The notes under the pieces are model-generated. The model saw only the letters and a program-made list of their open reading frames with translations, was not told the origin of the DNA and ran no database searches. The position numbers and the translations under genes are program-made. A DNA stretch of 64,000 nucleotides from HK-STAS-PATE-34 sp031973435 (lineage in GTDB: Bacteria; Patescibacteriota; Minisyncoccia; Phycocordibacterales; UBA9973). Of this stretch, positions 35,004 to 41,944 are shown piece after piece. The stretch's first letter is position 1. The number at the start of each line of letters is the position of its first letter. Location: contig DALYDA010000001.1 of NCBI GenBank assembly GCA_031973435.1, positions 14,808 to 78,807 of the forward strand. The letters are read 5' to 3'.

Positions 35004-35046
35004 ACACAAAGTTTGTATCTATAATATTAGATACAAACTTCTGTGT
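35004..35046 (+). promoter_or_regulatory. Long hairpin in the rpsJ-rplC gap
   Basis: AAGTTTGTATCT / AGATACAAACTT perfect 12-bp stem with 8-nt loop, extended by ACACA / TGTGT across a one-base bulge. There is no T-run, so it is more likely a processing or regulatory element than a terminator. Confidence 0.55.
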
Positions 35047-35108
35047 AAAAAATACTATTAATGAGCGGTGTGAAAAGAGATTTTCCGCCATCGCTAGAAT
35101 AAATCAAA

Positions 35109-35714
35109 ATGAAAACTATATTTGGAACAAAAGAAAGGATGACACAATACTTCGATGAAAGTGGTGTTGTTCACGCAGCAACAGTTATCCGTTCATCACC
35201 TATCACTGTTATTGCCAGAAAAACAGTTGAGACAGACGGATACAACGCTCTTGTTGTAGGTTATGGAACACAGAAAGAAAGCCGAATCTCAAAGTCTCTA
35301 AAAGGACTTTTCAAGGAAGCTGGAAACTGGAGACACGTAAGTGAAATAAGAACTGATGAAGTAAAGGAAGTTGGAGATACTATAGACGCATCACTTTTCA
35401 CAAAGGGTGAAGTGGTAGATGTAGTTGGAGTATCAAAGGGTAGAGGTTTCCAGGGTGTTGTAAAGCGCCATGGGTTTAAAGGAGGACGCCGATCTCACGG
35501 TCAGAAGCACTCAGAAAGAGAGCCAGGATCTATCGGTGGAGGTCTCCGAGCACGTGTACCAAAGGGTATGCGCATGGCAGGTAGAATGGGTAGCGATACT
35601 GTTACAGTAAAGAACCTATCTATCTTGGAAGTTGATACAAATACTGGAGATATCCTAGTAAAGGGTGCTGTTCCTGGTCGAAAGGGCACTGTGGTAACTA
35701 TACAAAACGTTTAA
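35109..35714 (+). CDS. rplC: 50S ribosomal protein L3 (uL3)
   Basis: 201-aa large-subunit protein next to the peptidyl-transferase centre. It starts MKTIFGTKERMTQYFDESGV and contains GFQGVVKRHGFKGGRRSHGQ followed by KHSEREPGSIGGG, MRMAGRMGSDTVTVKNLSIL and AVPGRKGTVVTIQNV, all hallmarks of L3. Length normal. It follows a strong hairpin in the upstream spacer and lies 24 bp before rplD. Confidence 0.96.
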   Translation: MKTIFGTKERMTQYFDESGVVHAATVIRSSPITVIARKTVETDGYNALVVGYGTQKESRISKSLKGLFKEAGNWRHVSEIRTDEVKEVGDTIDASLFTKGEVVDVVGVSKGRGFQGVVKRHGFKGGRRSHGQKHSEREPGSIGGGLRARVPKGMRMAGRMGSDTVTVKNLSILEVDTNTGDILVKGAVPGRKGTVVTIQNV

Positions 35715-35738
35715 TACTTATCTAAGTAAAGAAATTTT

Positions 35739-36413
35739 ATGGAAGCAACAATATACAATCAAAAAGGTAAGTCATCTGGAAAGATTTCTCTTCCAGAGAA
35801 CGTGTTTGGACTATCATGGAACGGAGACTTGGTTCACCAAGTACTCACAGCTCTTTCAGCAAACCGCCGACCAACTGTAGCTGATACAAAAGGTAGAAGT
35901 GAGGTTAGAGGTGGAGGAAAGAAGCCATGGCAACAAAAGGGAACAGGACGTGCTCGTCACGGTTCATCTCGATCTCCTATCTGGAAAGGTGGAGGTGTTA
36001 CTCATGGACCACTTTCAGAGAAAGACTATTCTCAAAAGATAAATAAGAAAATGGCAAACAAAGCTCTCGGAGTACTTCTATCAAAGAAGATGAAGGACAA
36101 CGAAGTTATGTTCGTAGATGCTATAGATCTAAAAAACATTTCAACAAAAGATGCATTTGCAGTAGTGCAGAGCCTGTCTTCAGTTCCAATGTTTGATAAG
36201 TTGGCAAAAGCAAGAAAGCCAAAAGCATATCTTGTTTTCGATACACCAAACAGATCTCTTCACCTATCATTTAGAAATATTCCTAGTGTTTCTGTAGGTA
36301 CTATGTCTTCTCTTGATACTCTTGAGATTGCAAATCGTCAATACGTGATATTTGTTGGTGCAGAAAAGGCAGTCGAAACTCTTTCTGGTAAAATAACTGC
36401 TAAAAAGAAATAA
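35739..36413 (+). CDS. rplD: 50S ribosomal protein L4 (uL4)
   Basis: 224-aa protein lining the exit tunnel; in model bacteria also the S10-operon autoregulator. The extended loop RGGGKKPWQQKGTGRARHGS and SPIWKGGGVTHGP is intact, and the C-terminal LDTLEIANRQYVIFVGAEKA segment fits. Upstream is the recurrent SD-less start context AAATTTTATG. Confidence 0.96.
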   Translation: MEATIYNQKGKSSGKISLPENVFGLSWNGDLVHQVLTALSANRRPTVADTKGRSEVRGGGKKPWQQKGTGRARHGSSRSPIWKGGGVTHGPLSEKDYSQKINKKMANKALGVLLSKKMKDNEVMFVDAIDLKNISTKDAFAVVQSLSSVPMFDKLAKARKPKAYLVFDTPNRSLHLSFRNIPSVSVGTMSSLDTLEIANRQYVIFVGAEKAVETLSGKITAKKK

Positions 36414-36417
36414 TTTT

Positions 36418-36741
36418 ATGACTAAAAAAACATCACAAATTTCAAAGGAGACACAACTCGGTAGCCGAGATCCTAGGATGATCATCGAGTATCCTCGTGT
36501 TACAGAGAAGGCATCTCTTGCTTCAGCAAAGGGAGCATATACTTTCAACGTAGACACTAGAGCTACAAAGATAGAGATAAAGAAGGCAATAGAAACTCTA
36601 TACGGAAAGGTTCCAAGAAAGATAAATATCGTTACGATAAAGGAAAAAGTTGTTTTCCGAAGAGGAAAGCTTGGAACAAAGAAAGGCGGAAAGAAAGCGG
36701 TCGTATACCTTAAAAAGGGTGATACTATTACAAGCTTCTAA
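36418..36741 (+). CDS. rplW: 50S ribosomal protein L23 (uL23)
   Basis: 107-aa exit-port protein that docks trigger factor and SRP in other bacteria. The core EYPRVTEKASLASAKGAYTF, ATKIEIKKAIETLYG and GKLGTKKGGKKAVVYLKKGD is typical. A 20-residue N-terminal extension precedes it. It starts 4 bp after rplD in the TAATTTTATG context with no Shine-Dalgarno. Confidence 0.95.
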   Translation: MTKKTSQISKETQLGSRDPRMIIEYPRVTEKASLASAKGAYTFNVDTRATKIEIKKAIETLYGKVPRKINIVTIKEKVVFRRGKLGTKKGGKKAVVYLKKGDTITSF

Positions 36742-36755
36742 TCTATATATCTCGT

Positions 36756-37601
36756 ATGAAAACATATAAACCGACAACTCCTTCACGGAGAAATATGACC
36801 TCCATAGATTACAAAAAAGTACTCTCTGGTGACAAGAAAACAAAATCTCTTGTTGTTGGATATTCTCGCGGTGTTGGACGAAACAATCAGGGTCGCATAA
36901 CGACTCGACACAAAGGTGGAGGAAACAAAAGATCATACAGACTTGTTGATTTCAAGTTTGATAAGCTAAATATTCCAGCAAAGATAACTACTATCGAATA
37001 CGATCCAAACAGAAGTGCCTTTATAGGACTTGCAGTTTATAAGGATGGTGAAAAAAGATATGTTGTTGTTTCAAAATCTGTAAAAGTGGGAGACACATTC
37101 ATAGTTGGAGAAGATGTTCCAGCAACAACAGGAAACAGACTTCCGCTTTCAAAGATACCAGTTGGAACATTTGTATTTAACGTAGAAATGAAACCAAAAG
37201 GGGGAGCGAAACTTTCTAGAAGTGCAGGAACTTTTATACAAGTAGTAGCTCACGATGAAGGATATGCATCTATAAAGATGCCTTCTACAGAAATCAGAAA
37301 GGTATCTGACAAATGTTTCGCAACTATAGGTGAGACTTCAAACCCAGAATACAAACTAGCAAACTGGGGTAAAGCAGGACGAAGTCGATGGATGGGTATA
37401 CGCCCTACTGTCCGAGGTACTGCCATGAACCCAGTAGACCACCCATACGGAGGAGGTGAAGGACGACAAGGTCGCGGTACACGACGTCCAAAGACTATGT
37501 GGGGTAAGGTTACAGGAGGTAGAAAGACACGAAGACCAAAGAAATACTCAAACAGACTTATCGTTACTCGCCGAAAAACTGGCAAGAATCGAAAAGCATA
37601 A
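36756..37601 (+). CDS. rplB: 50S ribosomal protein L2 (uL2)
   Basis: 281-aa protein essential for subunit association and peptidyl transfer. It has GRITTRHKGGGNKRSYRLVDF near the N-terminus and MGIRPTVRGTAMNPVDHPYGG with the conserved His, then GEGRQGRGTRRPKTMWGKVT near the C-terminus. Length normal. Unlike the standard S10 operon, it is not followed directly by rpsS: an 18-bp-stem terminator and the TIGR-Tas island intervene. Confidence 0.97.
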   Translation: MKTYKPTTPSRRNMTSIDYKKVLSGDKKTKSLVVGYSRGVGRNNQGRITTRHKGGGNKRSYRLVDFKFDKLNIPAKITTIEYDPNRSAFIGLAVYKDGEKRYVVVSKSVKVGDTFIVGEDVPATTGNRLPLSKIPVGTFVFNVEMKPKGGAKLSRSAGTFIQVVAHDEGYASIKMPSTEIRKVSDKCFATIGETSNPEYKLANWGKAGRSRWMGIRPTVRGTAMNPVDHPYGGGEGRQGRGTRRPKTMWGKVTGGRKTRRPKKYSNRLIVTRRKTGKNRKA

Positions 37602-37604
37602 TGA

Positions 37605-37644
37605 TTCAATCAAAAATCTCCCATACGGGAGATTTTTGATTGAA
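37605..37644. terminator. Strong terminator after rplB, upstream boundary of the TIGR-Tas island
   Basis: Perfect 18-bp stem (37605-37622 with 37627-37644; core AATCTCCC / GGGAGATT) with 4-nt loop ATAC and flanking A- and T-runs. It splits the S10 operon. Confidence 0.9.
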
Positions 37645-37645
37645 G

Positions 37646-37674
37646 GTGACAAATCTGACTTCTTGTGCTAATGT
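37646..37674 (+). promoter_or_regulatory. Candidate promoter of TIGR array 1
   Basis: GTGACA (37646-37651), 17 bp, TAATGT (37669-37674), placing +1 at about 37681, right at the degenerate first repeat. Confidence 0.5.
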
Positions 37675-37680
37675 TAGAAA

Positions 37681-37980
37681 AATTTGAAACAAGGATAGAA
37701 ATGTGAAAAACAAAATGAAATATGTTTTAGACAATTCCAACGCTGTGAAAAACAACATGCAAATTGTCTTCAAACAATGACATTGGTATGCAAAACAAAT
37801 GGCTCGTTGTCTTGAAACAAATATACAAATGTGTAAAACTATGCCAACCGTGTTTTTAGACTATTTGAAAGATGTGAAAAACTAAGTTAAGAATGTCCTT
37901 AAACAAGAAATTGCATGTGTAAAACAAGACGAGAACTCTTTTAGACAAGGTGGAGTGTGTGAAAAACAATGTCAAACCTG
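37681..37980 (+). repeat. TIGR array 1 (upstream of tas), 7 edge repeats
   Basis: Alternating 12-nt edge repeats (TGTGAAAAACAA and variants TGTGTAAAACTA, TATGCAAAACAA) and 12-13-nt loop repeats (TGTTTTAGACAA, TGTCTTCAAACAA, TGTCTTGAAACAA, TGTTTTTAGACTA, TGTCCTTAAACAA, TCTTTTAGACAA) separated by 9-nt non-repeated spacers. Edge repeats start at 37702, 37744, 37787, 37830, 37873, 37916 and 37958, a period of 42-43. Spacer A/B pairs by unit: aatgaaata/ttccaacgc, catgcaaat/tgacattgg, atggctcgt/atatacaaa, tgccaaccg/tttgaaaga, agttaagaa/gaaattgca, gacgagaac/ggtggagtg, then a lone tgtcaaacc. A degenerate loop repeat precedes the first unit. The array runs directly into a terminator. Confidence 0.93.
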
Positions 37981-38002
37981 TCCCTTTATAAAGGGATTTT
38001 TT
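37981..38002 (+). terminator. Terminator at the end of TIGR array 1
   Basis: Perfect palindrome TCCCTTTATAAAGGGA followed by TTTTTT, immediately after the last spacer. Its orientation supports + strand transcription of the array. Confidence 0.85.
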
Positions 38003-38003
38003 G

Positions 38004-38034
38004 TTGACACACAAATCCTTGCATTTTCTATGAT
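38004..38034 (+). promoter_or_regulatory. Promoter of tas
   Basis: Perfect TTGACA (38004-38009), 19 bp, TATGAT (38029-38034), giving a leader of about 28 nt. The leader contains an edge-repeat-like AATGTAAAACAA at 38042-38053. Confidence 0.6.
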
Positions 38035-38068
38035 TTGTGGTAATGTAAAACAAATTTAAAAATTGAAT

Positions 38069-39370
38069 ATGTCACTAACAACAGACAACGCACAAGACCT
38101 TCGGGTCGCCTCAATGAATGCCGAAATAGGCAGTATCAAAGGGAAGATGGGAACTTGCCCATACTACGGTACCTATGAAGTTCTAATTGATGCCCTTATC
38201 CAGAAAGAGTCATGGGGTGGTAAAAGAGTTCCGGAAAATGTAGTAAAAATTTCGCCTTCTGCGAATTTTGCTTTCACCAACTGGGCAACCAGGCAGGGTG
38301 TAGAGGTTAAAAAACCTCATCAGTATTATTTGGAACTTTTTGAACAATTTTTGGAAGCACCAAAAGAAAAGTACACTGAAAAGAAGGTTCTGCAGTTGGC
38401 TCTTCAGAATTTAGTTTCACTTCGGATTGCATTCCTTGATGCAAAAAAATCAATGGGATTGCGTATCGGAATGAAAGGCAAAGAGTTGGATAATTATTTT
38501 CCAATTGATGCCGTGGAAAAAGTGAAGCTTCTCGAAAAATTCCGTATGGAAAATGAGCCACTTCTTGATGAAGTACAAAGTGGCTTGTCATGGCAAAACC
38601 TTATTGGTTATGCAACGGCCGGTATGGGTTATGTGCAAAAAACTGTGATTGAATCACAAATCGAAGCGTTGGTAGAAAATTATCCTGTATGGCGTGATTT
38701 TGGAAAATATATACAGGGGTTTGGTGCATACACGTGCGGATTTTTAATCGCGTGTATCGGAGATCCGAAAAGATTTGCAGATTCAGGAAAACTTCGCGGT
38801 TATGCTGGCGTTGCAATCAAAGATGGCCAAACACAGCGACAGAAAAGTGGTGAATCTGGAGGATACTCTCCAAAAATGAAAGCAATGCTGATGAAGGTAT
38901 TTCCCGAATCATTTCGTAAAATTGCCGGCAAATTTCCAAACGAACCATATGCCATTTTCTTAGCAGAGTGTTTTGAAAAGGAAAAAGCAAAAGCAATAAA
39001 TGCCTCTGAAAATTACATCAGAGAAACATTTGCACAAAGAGGGGAAAAGGTGGTTGATATCATAAATCTTGGATATGAAATGCGTGAGGATAAACAAGTT
39101 TTCCTTGGTTTTAAGGTAAAAACTGATAAATCTGCCGGCAAAGCACCTGTAGGTGATGATGAGTTTGTGAAAGAGGAAGACAAAGTAACCAAAGACGGTT
39201 ATAAACATTTTCTCAATCCAGGGCACGTGCAACAACGTGCACTTCGAAAATTTGGATCGACATTTCTCTCTGATTTCTATCACTATTTCCTTTATTCGGT
39301 AGGAGAAAATCCAGATATATGGAAAAACCCGCGGATTATGGCGGTGCTTGAAAAAAGTAACAAAAGGTAA
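38069..39370 (+). CDS. tas: Tas protein: Nop-domain/IS110-like RNA-guided DNA-targeting protein of a TIGR-Tas system
   Basis: A 433-aa protein between two TIGR arrays. Residues about 175-285 (counted from the in-frame TTG 38063) match the Transposase_20/Nop-like core of IS110 and Tas proteins: YIQGFGAYTCGFLIACIGDP, KRFADSGKLRGYAGVAI and KSGESGGYSPKMKAMLMKVF. The C-terminal block NPGHVQQRALRKFGSTFL is also typical of these proteins. Published Tas proteins bind array-derived tigRNAs through this domain. No RuvC acidic motif at the N-terminus and no HNH motif is recognisable, so it resembles nuclease-less Tas forms. The ATG at 38069 is preferred over the TTG at 38063. It carries no transposon ends, so an active IS110 transposase is unlikely. 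Confidence 0.85.
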   Translation: MSLTTDNAQDLRVASMNAEIGSIKGKMGTCPYYGTYEVLIDALIQKESWGGKRVPENVVKISPSANFAFTNWATRQGVEVKKPHQYYLELFEQFLEAPKEKYTEKKVLQLALQNLVSLRIAFLDAKKSMGLRIGMKGKELDNYFPIDAVEKVKLLEKFRMENEPLLDEVQSGLSWQNLIGYATAGMGYVQKTVIESQIEALVENYPVWRDFGKYIQGFGAYTCGFLIACIGDPKRFADSGKLRGYAGVAIKDGQTQRQKSGESGGYSPKMKAMLMKVFPESFRKIAGKFPNEPYAIFLAECFEKEKAKAINASENYIRETFAQRGEKVVDIINLGYEMREDKQVFLGFKVKTDKSAGKAPVGDDEFVKEEDKVTKDGYKHFLNPGHVQQRALRKFGSTFLSDFYHYFLYSVGENPDIWKNPRIMAVLEKSNKR

Positions 39371-39391
39371 TTGATAAAACGAGGAGCATAT

Positions 39392-40266
39392 TGTGTAAAA
39401 CAAATACTTCTATGTTTTAAGTCAATGATGTTGCTGTGTAAAACAAATATGTCTATGTGCCCGTGTAAAAAGCGGGCACATTTTTCAGACAAGAGTAGTC
39501 ATGTGAAAAACAATGCTTGCTATGTTTTTAGACAAGATTAGTTCTGTGAAAAACTACTTTGCGGGTGTCTTTAGATAATGACATAATTGTGAAAAACAAA
39601 AAATTTAATGTTTTTAGACAAGTTATGGAATGTGAAAAACTAAGGTTTATTTGTCTTTAAACAAGATCGATTATGTGAAAAACAATATCATTGCTGTTTT
39701 CAGACAATACCTTTGATGTGAAAAACAAGAATCTTTGTGTCTTTAGACAATGTTCCAAATGTGAAAAACTAGCGAGGGAATGTCTTTAGACAACAGAGTT
39801 TATGTGTAAAACAAGAATTTACCTGTTTTTAGACAATGTTTGGATTGTGCAAAACAAGACGCTGCCTGTCTTTAAACAAACATTAATTTGTGAAAAACTA
39901 GAGCTTCAATGTTTTTAGACAATATTCCAAATGTGAAAAATTATTAAAAAGGTGTTTTTAAACATTTATGTGAATGTGAAAAACCAAAAATTTATTGTTT
40001 TTAGACAAGACCCTAAATGTGAAAAACAATGCTTGCTATGTTTTTAGACAAGTTATGGAGTGTGAAAAACTAAAAGGAGTGTGTTTTTTAGACAAAACCT
40101 TAAATGTGTAAAACAAGGTGGCCCGTGTCTTTAAACAACCATTCTTTTGTGCAAAACAAAAACAGAGATGTTTTTAGACAATGAGCTAATTGTGAAAAAC
40201 AAATTGTTTTATGTCTTTAAACAAATTTAATTTTGTGAAAAACTATATTTAAGATGTTCTTTTTGA
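39392..40266 (+). repeat. TIGR array 2 (downstream of tas), 20 edge repeats
   Basis: Same architecture as array 1: edge (12) + spacer A (9) + loop (13) + spacer B (9). Edge repeats start at 39392, 39435, 39502, 39545, 39588, 39631, 39674, 39717, 39760, 39803, 39846, 39889, 39932, 39975, 40018, 40061, 40105, 40148, 40191 and 40234; from 39502 on the period is 43 apart from one step of 44. Edge forms are TGTGAAAAACAA/CTA, TGTGTAAAACAA and TGTGCAAAACAA. Loop forms are TGTTTTTAGACAA, TGTCTTTAGACAA and TGTCTTTAAACAA. Loop repeats can fold as UGUY-UUUA-RACA tetraloop hairpins. Example spacer pairs: tgcttgcta/gattagttc (39502), gcgagggaa/cagagttta (39760), ggtggcccg/ccattcttt (40105). One unit carries a terminator hairpin inside its loop position. 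Confidence 0.95.
39456..39485 (+). terminator. Terminator hairpin embedded inside TIGR array 2
   Basis: TGTGCCCG / CGGGCACA perfect 8-bp stem with 9-nt loop, then TTTTT. It replaces the 5' part of a loop repeat, whose end (TTTTCAGACAA) follows directly. It would end the tas mRNA after two array units. Confidence 0.75.
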
Positions 40267-40312
40267 CCCCGTGAGATAGAGCGTATGCTCGCTGTCTCAC
40301 GGGGTTTTTATA
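40267..40312 (+). terminator. Strong terminator at the end of TIGR array 2
   Basis: CCCCGTGAGA / TCTCACGGGG arms with an inner AGCG...CGCT helix, followed by TTTTT. + strand orientation. Confidence 0.9.
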
Positions 40313-40383
40313 TGGAAAAGTTGGTAAAAAGAGGGGTTTTGGGGTATTTGGGGGAAAAGCCTGTAATCTCCGGTTATCCTTAT

Positions 40384-40412
40384 TTGACAACAAAGGAGCA
40401 GTTTGCTAGTAT
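40384..40412 (+). promoter_or_regulatory. Promoter of the rpsS-rplE half of the S10/spc operon
   Basis: Perfect TTGACA (40384-40389), 17 bp, TAGTAT (40407-40412). A small GCCT / GGGC hairpin and TTTTCTTTT run follow at the expected +1. It restores transcription downstream of the TIGR-Tas island. Confidence 0.8.
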
Positions 40413-40459
40413 ATCGCTATCGCCTAAATGAAGGGCTTTTCTTTTGACTATACAAAAAT

Positions 40460-40816
40460 ATGACAAGATCACTCGCAAAAGGACTATATGTAGACCCAAG
40501 ACTTCTCAAAAAGATTGAGGGTAAAAAAGCGTCAGAAACTGGCGTTATTAAGACATGGATGAGAGCTTCAACTATAAGCCCAGAAATGGTTGGTTTCACT
40601 TTTGGTGTTTATAACGGAAAGGTTCACATAGATGTTTTGGTTACAGAGGACATGGTTGGTCACAGACTAGGCGAATTTTCTCCTACACGTAAGTTCACAA
40701 GACACGGAGGAAAGATGCAAAAGGAACTAGACCAAAAGAAGAAGGAAGCAGAAATAACAGCTGCTAAGGCTGCTAAGGGTGCGACTACAGACGCTAAGGC
40801 ACCAGCTAAAAAATAA
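40460..40816 (+). CDS. rpsS: 30S ribosomal protein S19 (uS19)
   Basis: 118-aa head protein of the small subunit. The core MTRSLAKGLYVDPRLLKKIE, RASTISPEMVGFTFGVYNGK and GHRLGEFSPTRKFTRHGG is conserved. An Ala/Lys-rich C-terminal extension of about 25 residues (TAAKAAKGATTDAKAPAKK) is added. Because of the upstream island it is now the promoter-proximal gene of its transcription unit. Confidence 0.95.
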   Translation: MTRSLAKGLYVDPRLLKKIEGKKASETGVIKTWMRASTISPEMVGFTFGVYNGKVHIDVLVTEDMVGHRLGEFSPTRKFTRHGGKMQKELDQKKKEAEITAAKAAKGATTDAKAPAKK

Positions 40817-40826
40817 TTGATATACC

Positions 40827-41264
40827 ATGAAAGCAATACTTCGAAACTATCGCCAATCACCTAGAAAAGTAAGACTTGTATCAAAGTCTGTTGAAGGTAA
40901 AAAAACTGTGGAAGCTTTGACTATACTTTCTTTTATGCCAAAGCGTGCAACAGGACCTCTAAAGGATCTTCTTATGTCTGCTATTGCAAACGCGAAGGCT
41001 CAAAACATAGACACTGATAATCTTATAGTATCTTCTATAAGAGTAGACAAAGGGCTTGTTATGAAGCGTATGATGCCAAGAGCAAGAGGCTCAGCTTACA
41101 GAATCAACAAGAGAACTTCTCATGTAATATTGACTTTGGGAGAAAAGAAAGCTAAAAAGTCAAAAGTTGCAAACAAAGAAGTAGTTGAGGAGAAAACAAA
41201 GGCACCAAAGAAGGTTGCAAAAAAGACTGTTACTAAAGTAAAGAAGACAACAAAGACAAAATAA
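40827..41264 (+). CDS. rplV: 50S ribosomal protein L22 (uL22)
   Basis: 145-aa exit-tunnel protein. Conserved blocks are AILRNYRQSPRKVRLVSKSV, ISSIRVDKGLVMKRMMPRAR-type sequence and GSAYRINKRTSHVILTLGEK. The last 35 residues are a Lys/Thr/Val-rich extension. It follows rpsS by 10 bp and precedes rpsC by 4 bp. Confidence 0.95.
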   Translation: MKAILRNYRQSPRKVRLVSKSVEGKKTVEALTILSFMPKRATGPLKDLLMSAIANAKAQNIDTDNLIVSSIRVDKGLVMKRMMPRARGSAYRINKRTSHVILTLGEKKAKKSKVANKEVVEEKTKAPKKVAKKTVTKVKKTTKTK

Positions 41265-41268
41265 TTTT

Positions 41269-41940
41269 ATGACAAAAGTAGTACATCCATACGCACATCG
41301 TCTAGGAATCATCCGTGGTTGGAAATCACGCTGGTTTGTTGATCCAAAAAAATACCACACTCATGTAAAGGAGGATGTTGTGATAAGAGATTTCCTAGAG
41401 AAAAGACTCAAGGGTTACTATGTTTCTACTATTGATATAGAGAGAAACCAAAAAATGACACGTGTCATGATACACACTTCACGTCCTGGTATGATCATCG
41501 GTCGCCAAGGTGAGGGGTCTATCAAACTCAAAGCAGATCTACTTTCTGAGATGAAGAAAAGAAAAATTGCTATCCCTACAGACTTCAAGATAGACATAGT
41601 AGAGGTAACAAACCCTGATGCAGATGCAGCAATAGTTGCATGTTCAATCGCTGAAGGACTAGAAAAGAGACTTCCTTTCAGACGTGTTTCAAAGATGGCT
41701 ATCGAAAAGATAATGACATCTCGTGGAGTAAAGGGGGCTAGAATATACATGACAGGACGTCTAGGAGGTGCAGAAATGGCGCGTTCTGAAGAAATAAAGA
41801 AAGGATCTATCCCACTTCAGACAATTAGAGCTGATGTAGATTTCTCAAGAGGACGAGCACATCTTCCTTATGGAGATATTGGAATAAAGGTTTGGATTTA
41901 TAAGGGAGAAGTTTTTGCTGATAAAACTAATAATCAATAA
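41269..41940 (+). CDS. rpsC: 30S ribosomal protein S3 (uS3)
   Basis: 223-aa mRNA-entry-site protein. It begins MTKVVHPYAHRLGIIRGWKS, has the KH domain with GMIIGRQGEGSIKLKADLL, then the C-terminal MTGRLGGAEMARSEEIKKGS and IPLQTIRADVDFS. Length normal. The start context is TAATTTTATG without a Shine-Dalgarno. Confidence 0.96.
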   Translation: MTKVVHPYAHRLGIIRGWKSRWFVDPKKYHTHVKEDVVIRDFLEKRLKGYYVSTIDIERNQKMTRVMIHTSRPGMIIGRQGEGSIKLKADLLSEMKKRKIAIPTDFKIDIVEVTNPDADAAIVACSIAEGLEKRLPFRRVSKMAIEKIMTSRGVKGARIYMTGRLGGAEMARSEEIKKGSIPLQTIRADVDFSRGRAHLPYGDIGIKVWIYKGEVFADKTNNQ

Positions 41941-41944
41941 TTTT

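Noticed and set aside
38069..39370. Active IS110 insertion sequence
   Set aside because: The Transposase_20-like core is present but the N-terminal RuvC-like catalytic domain and any element ends are not seen, and the gene is embedded in phased arrays.
37681..40266. CRISPR array
   Set aside because: Repeats are only 12-13 nt and of two alternating kinds, spacers are 9 nt, and no cas gene is present. The pattern fits TIGR arrays, not CRISPR.
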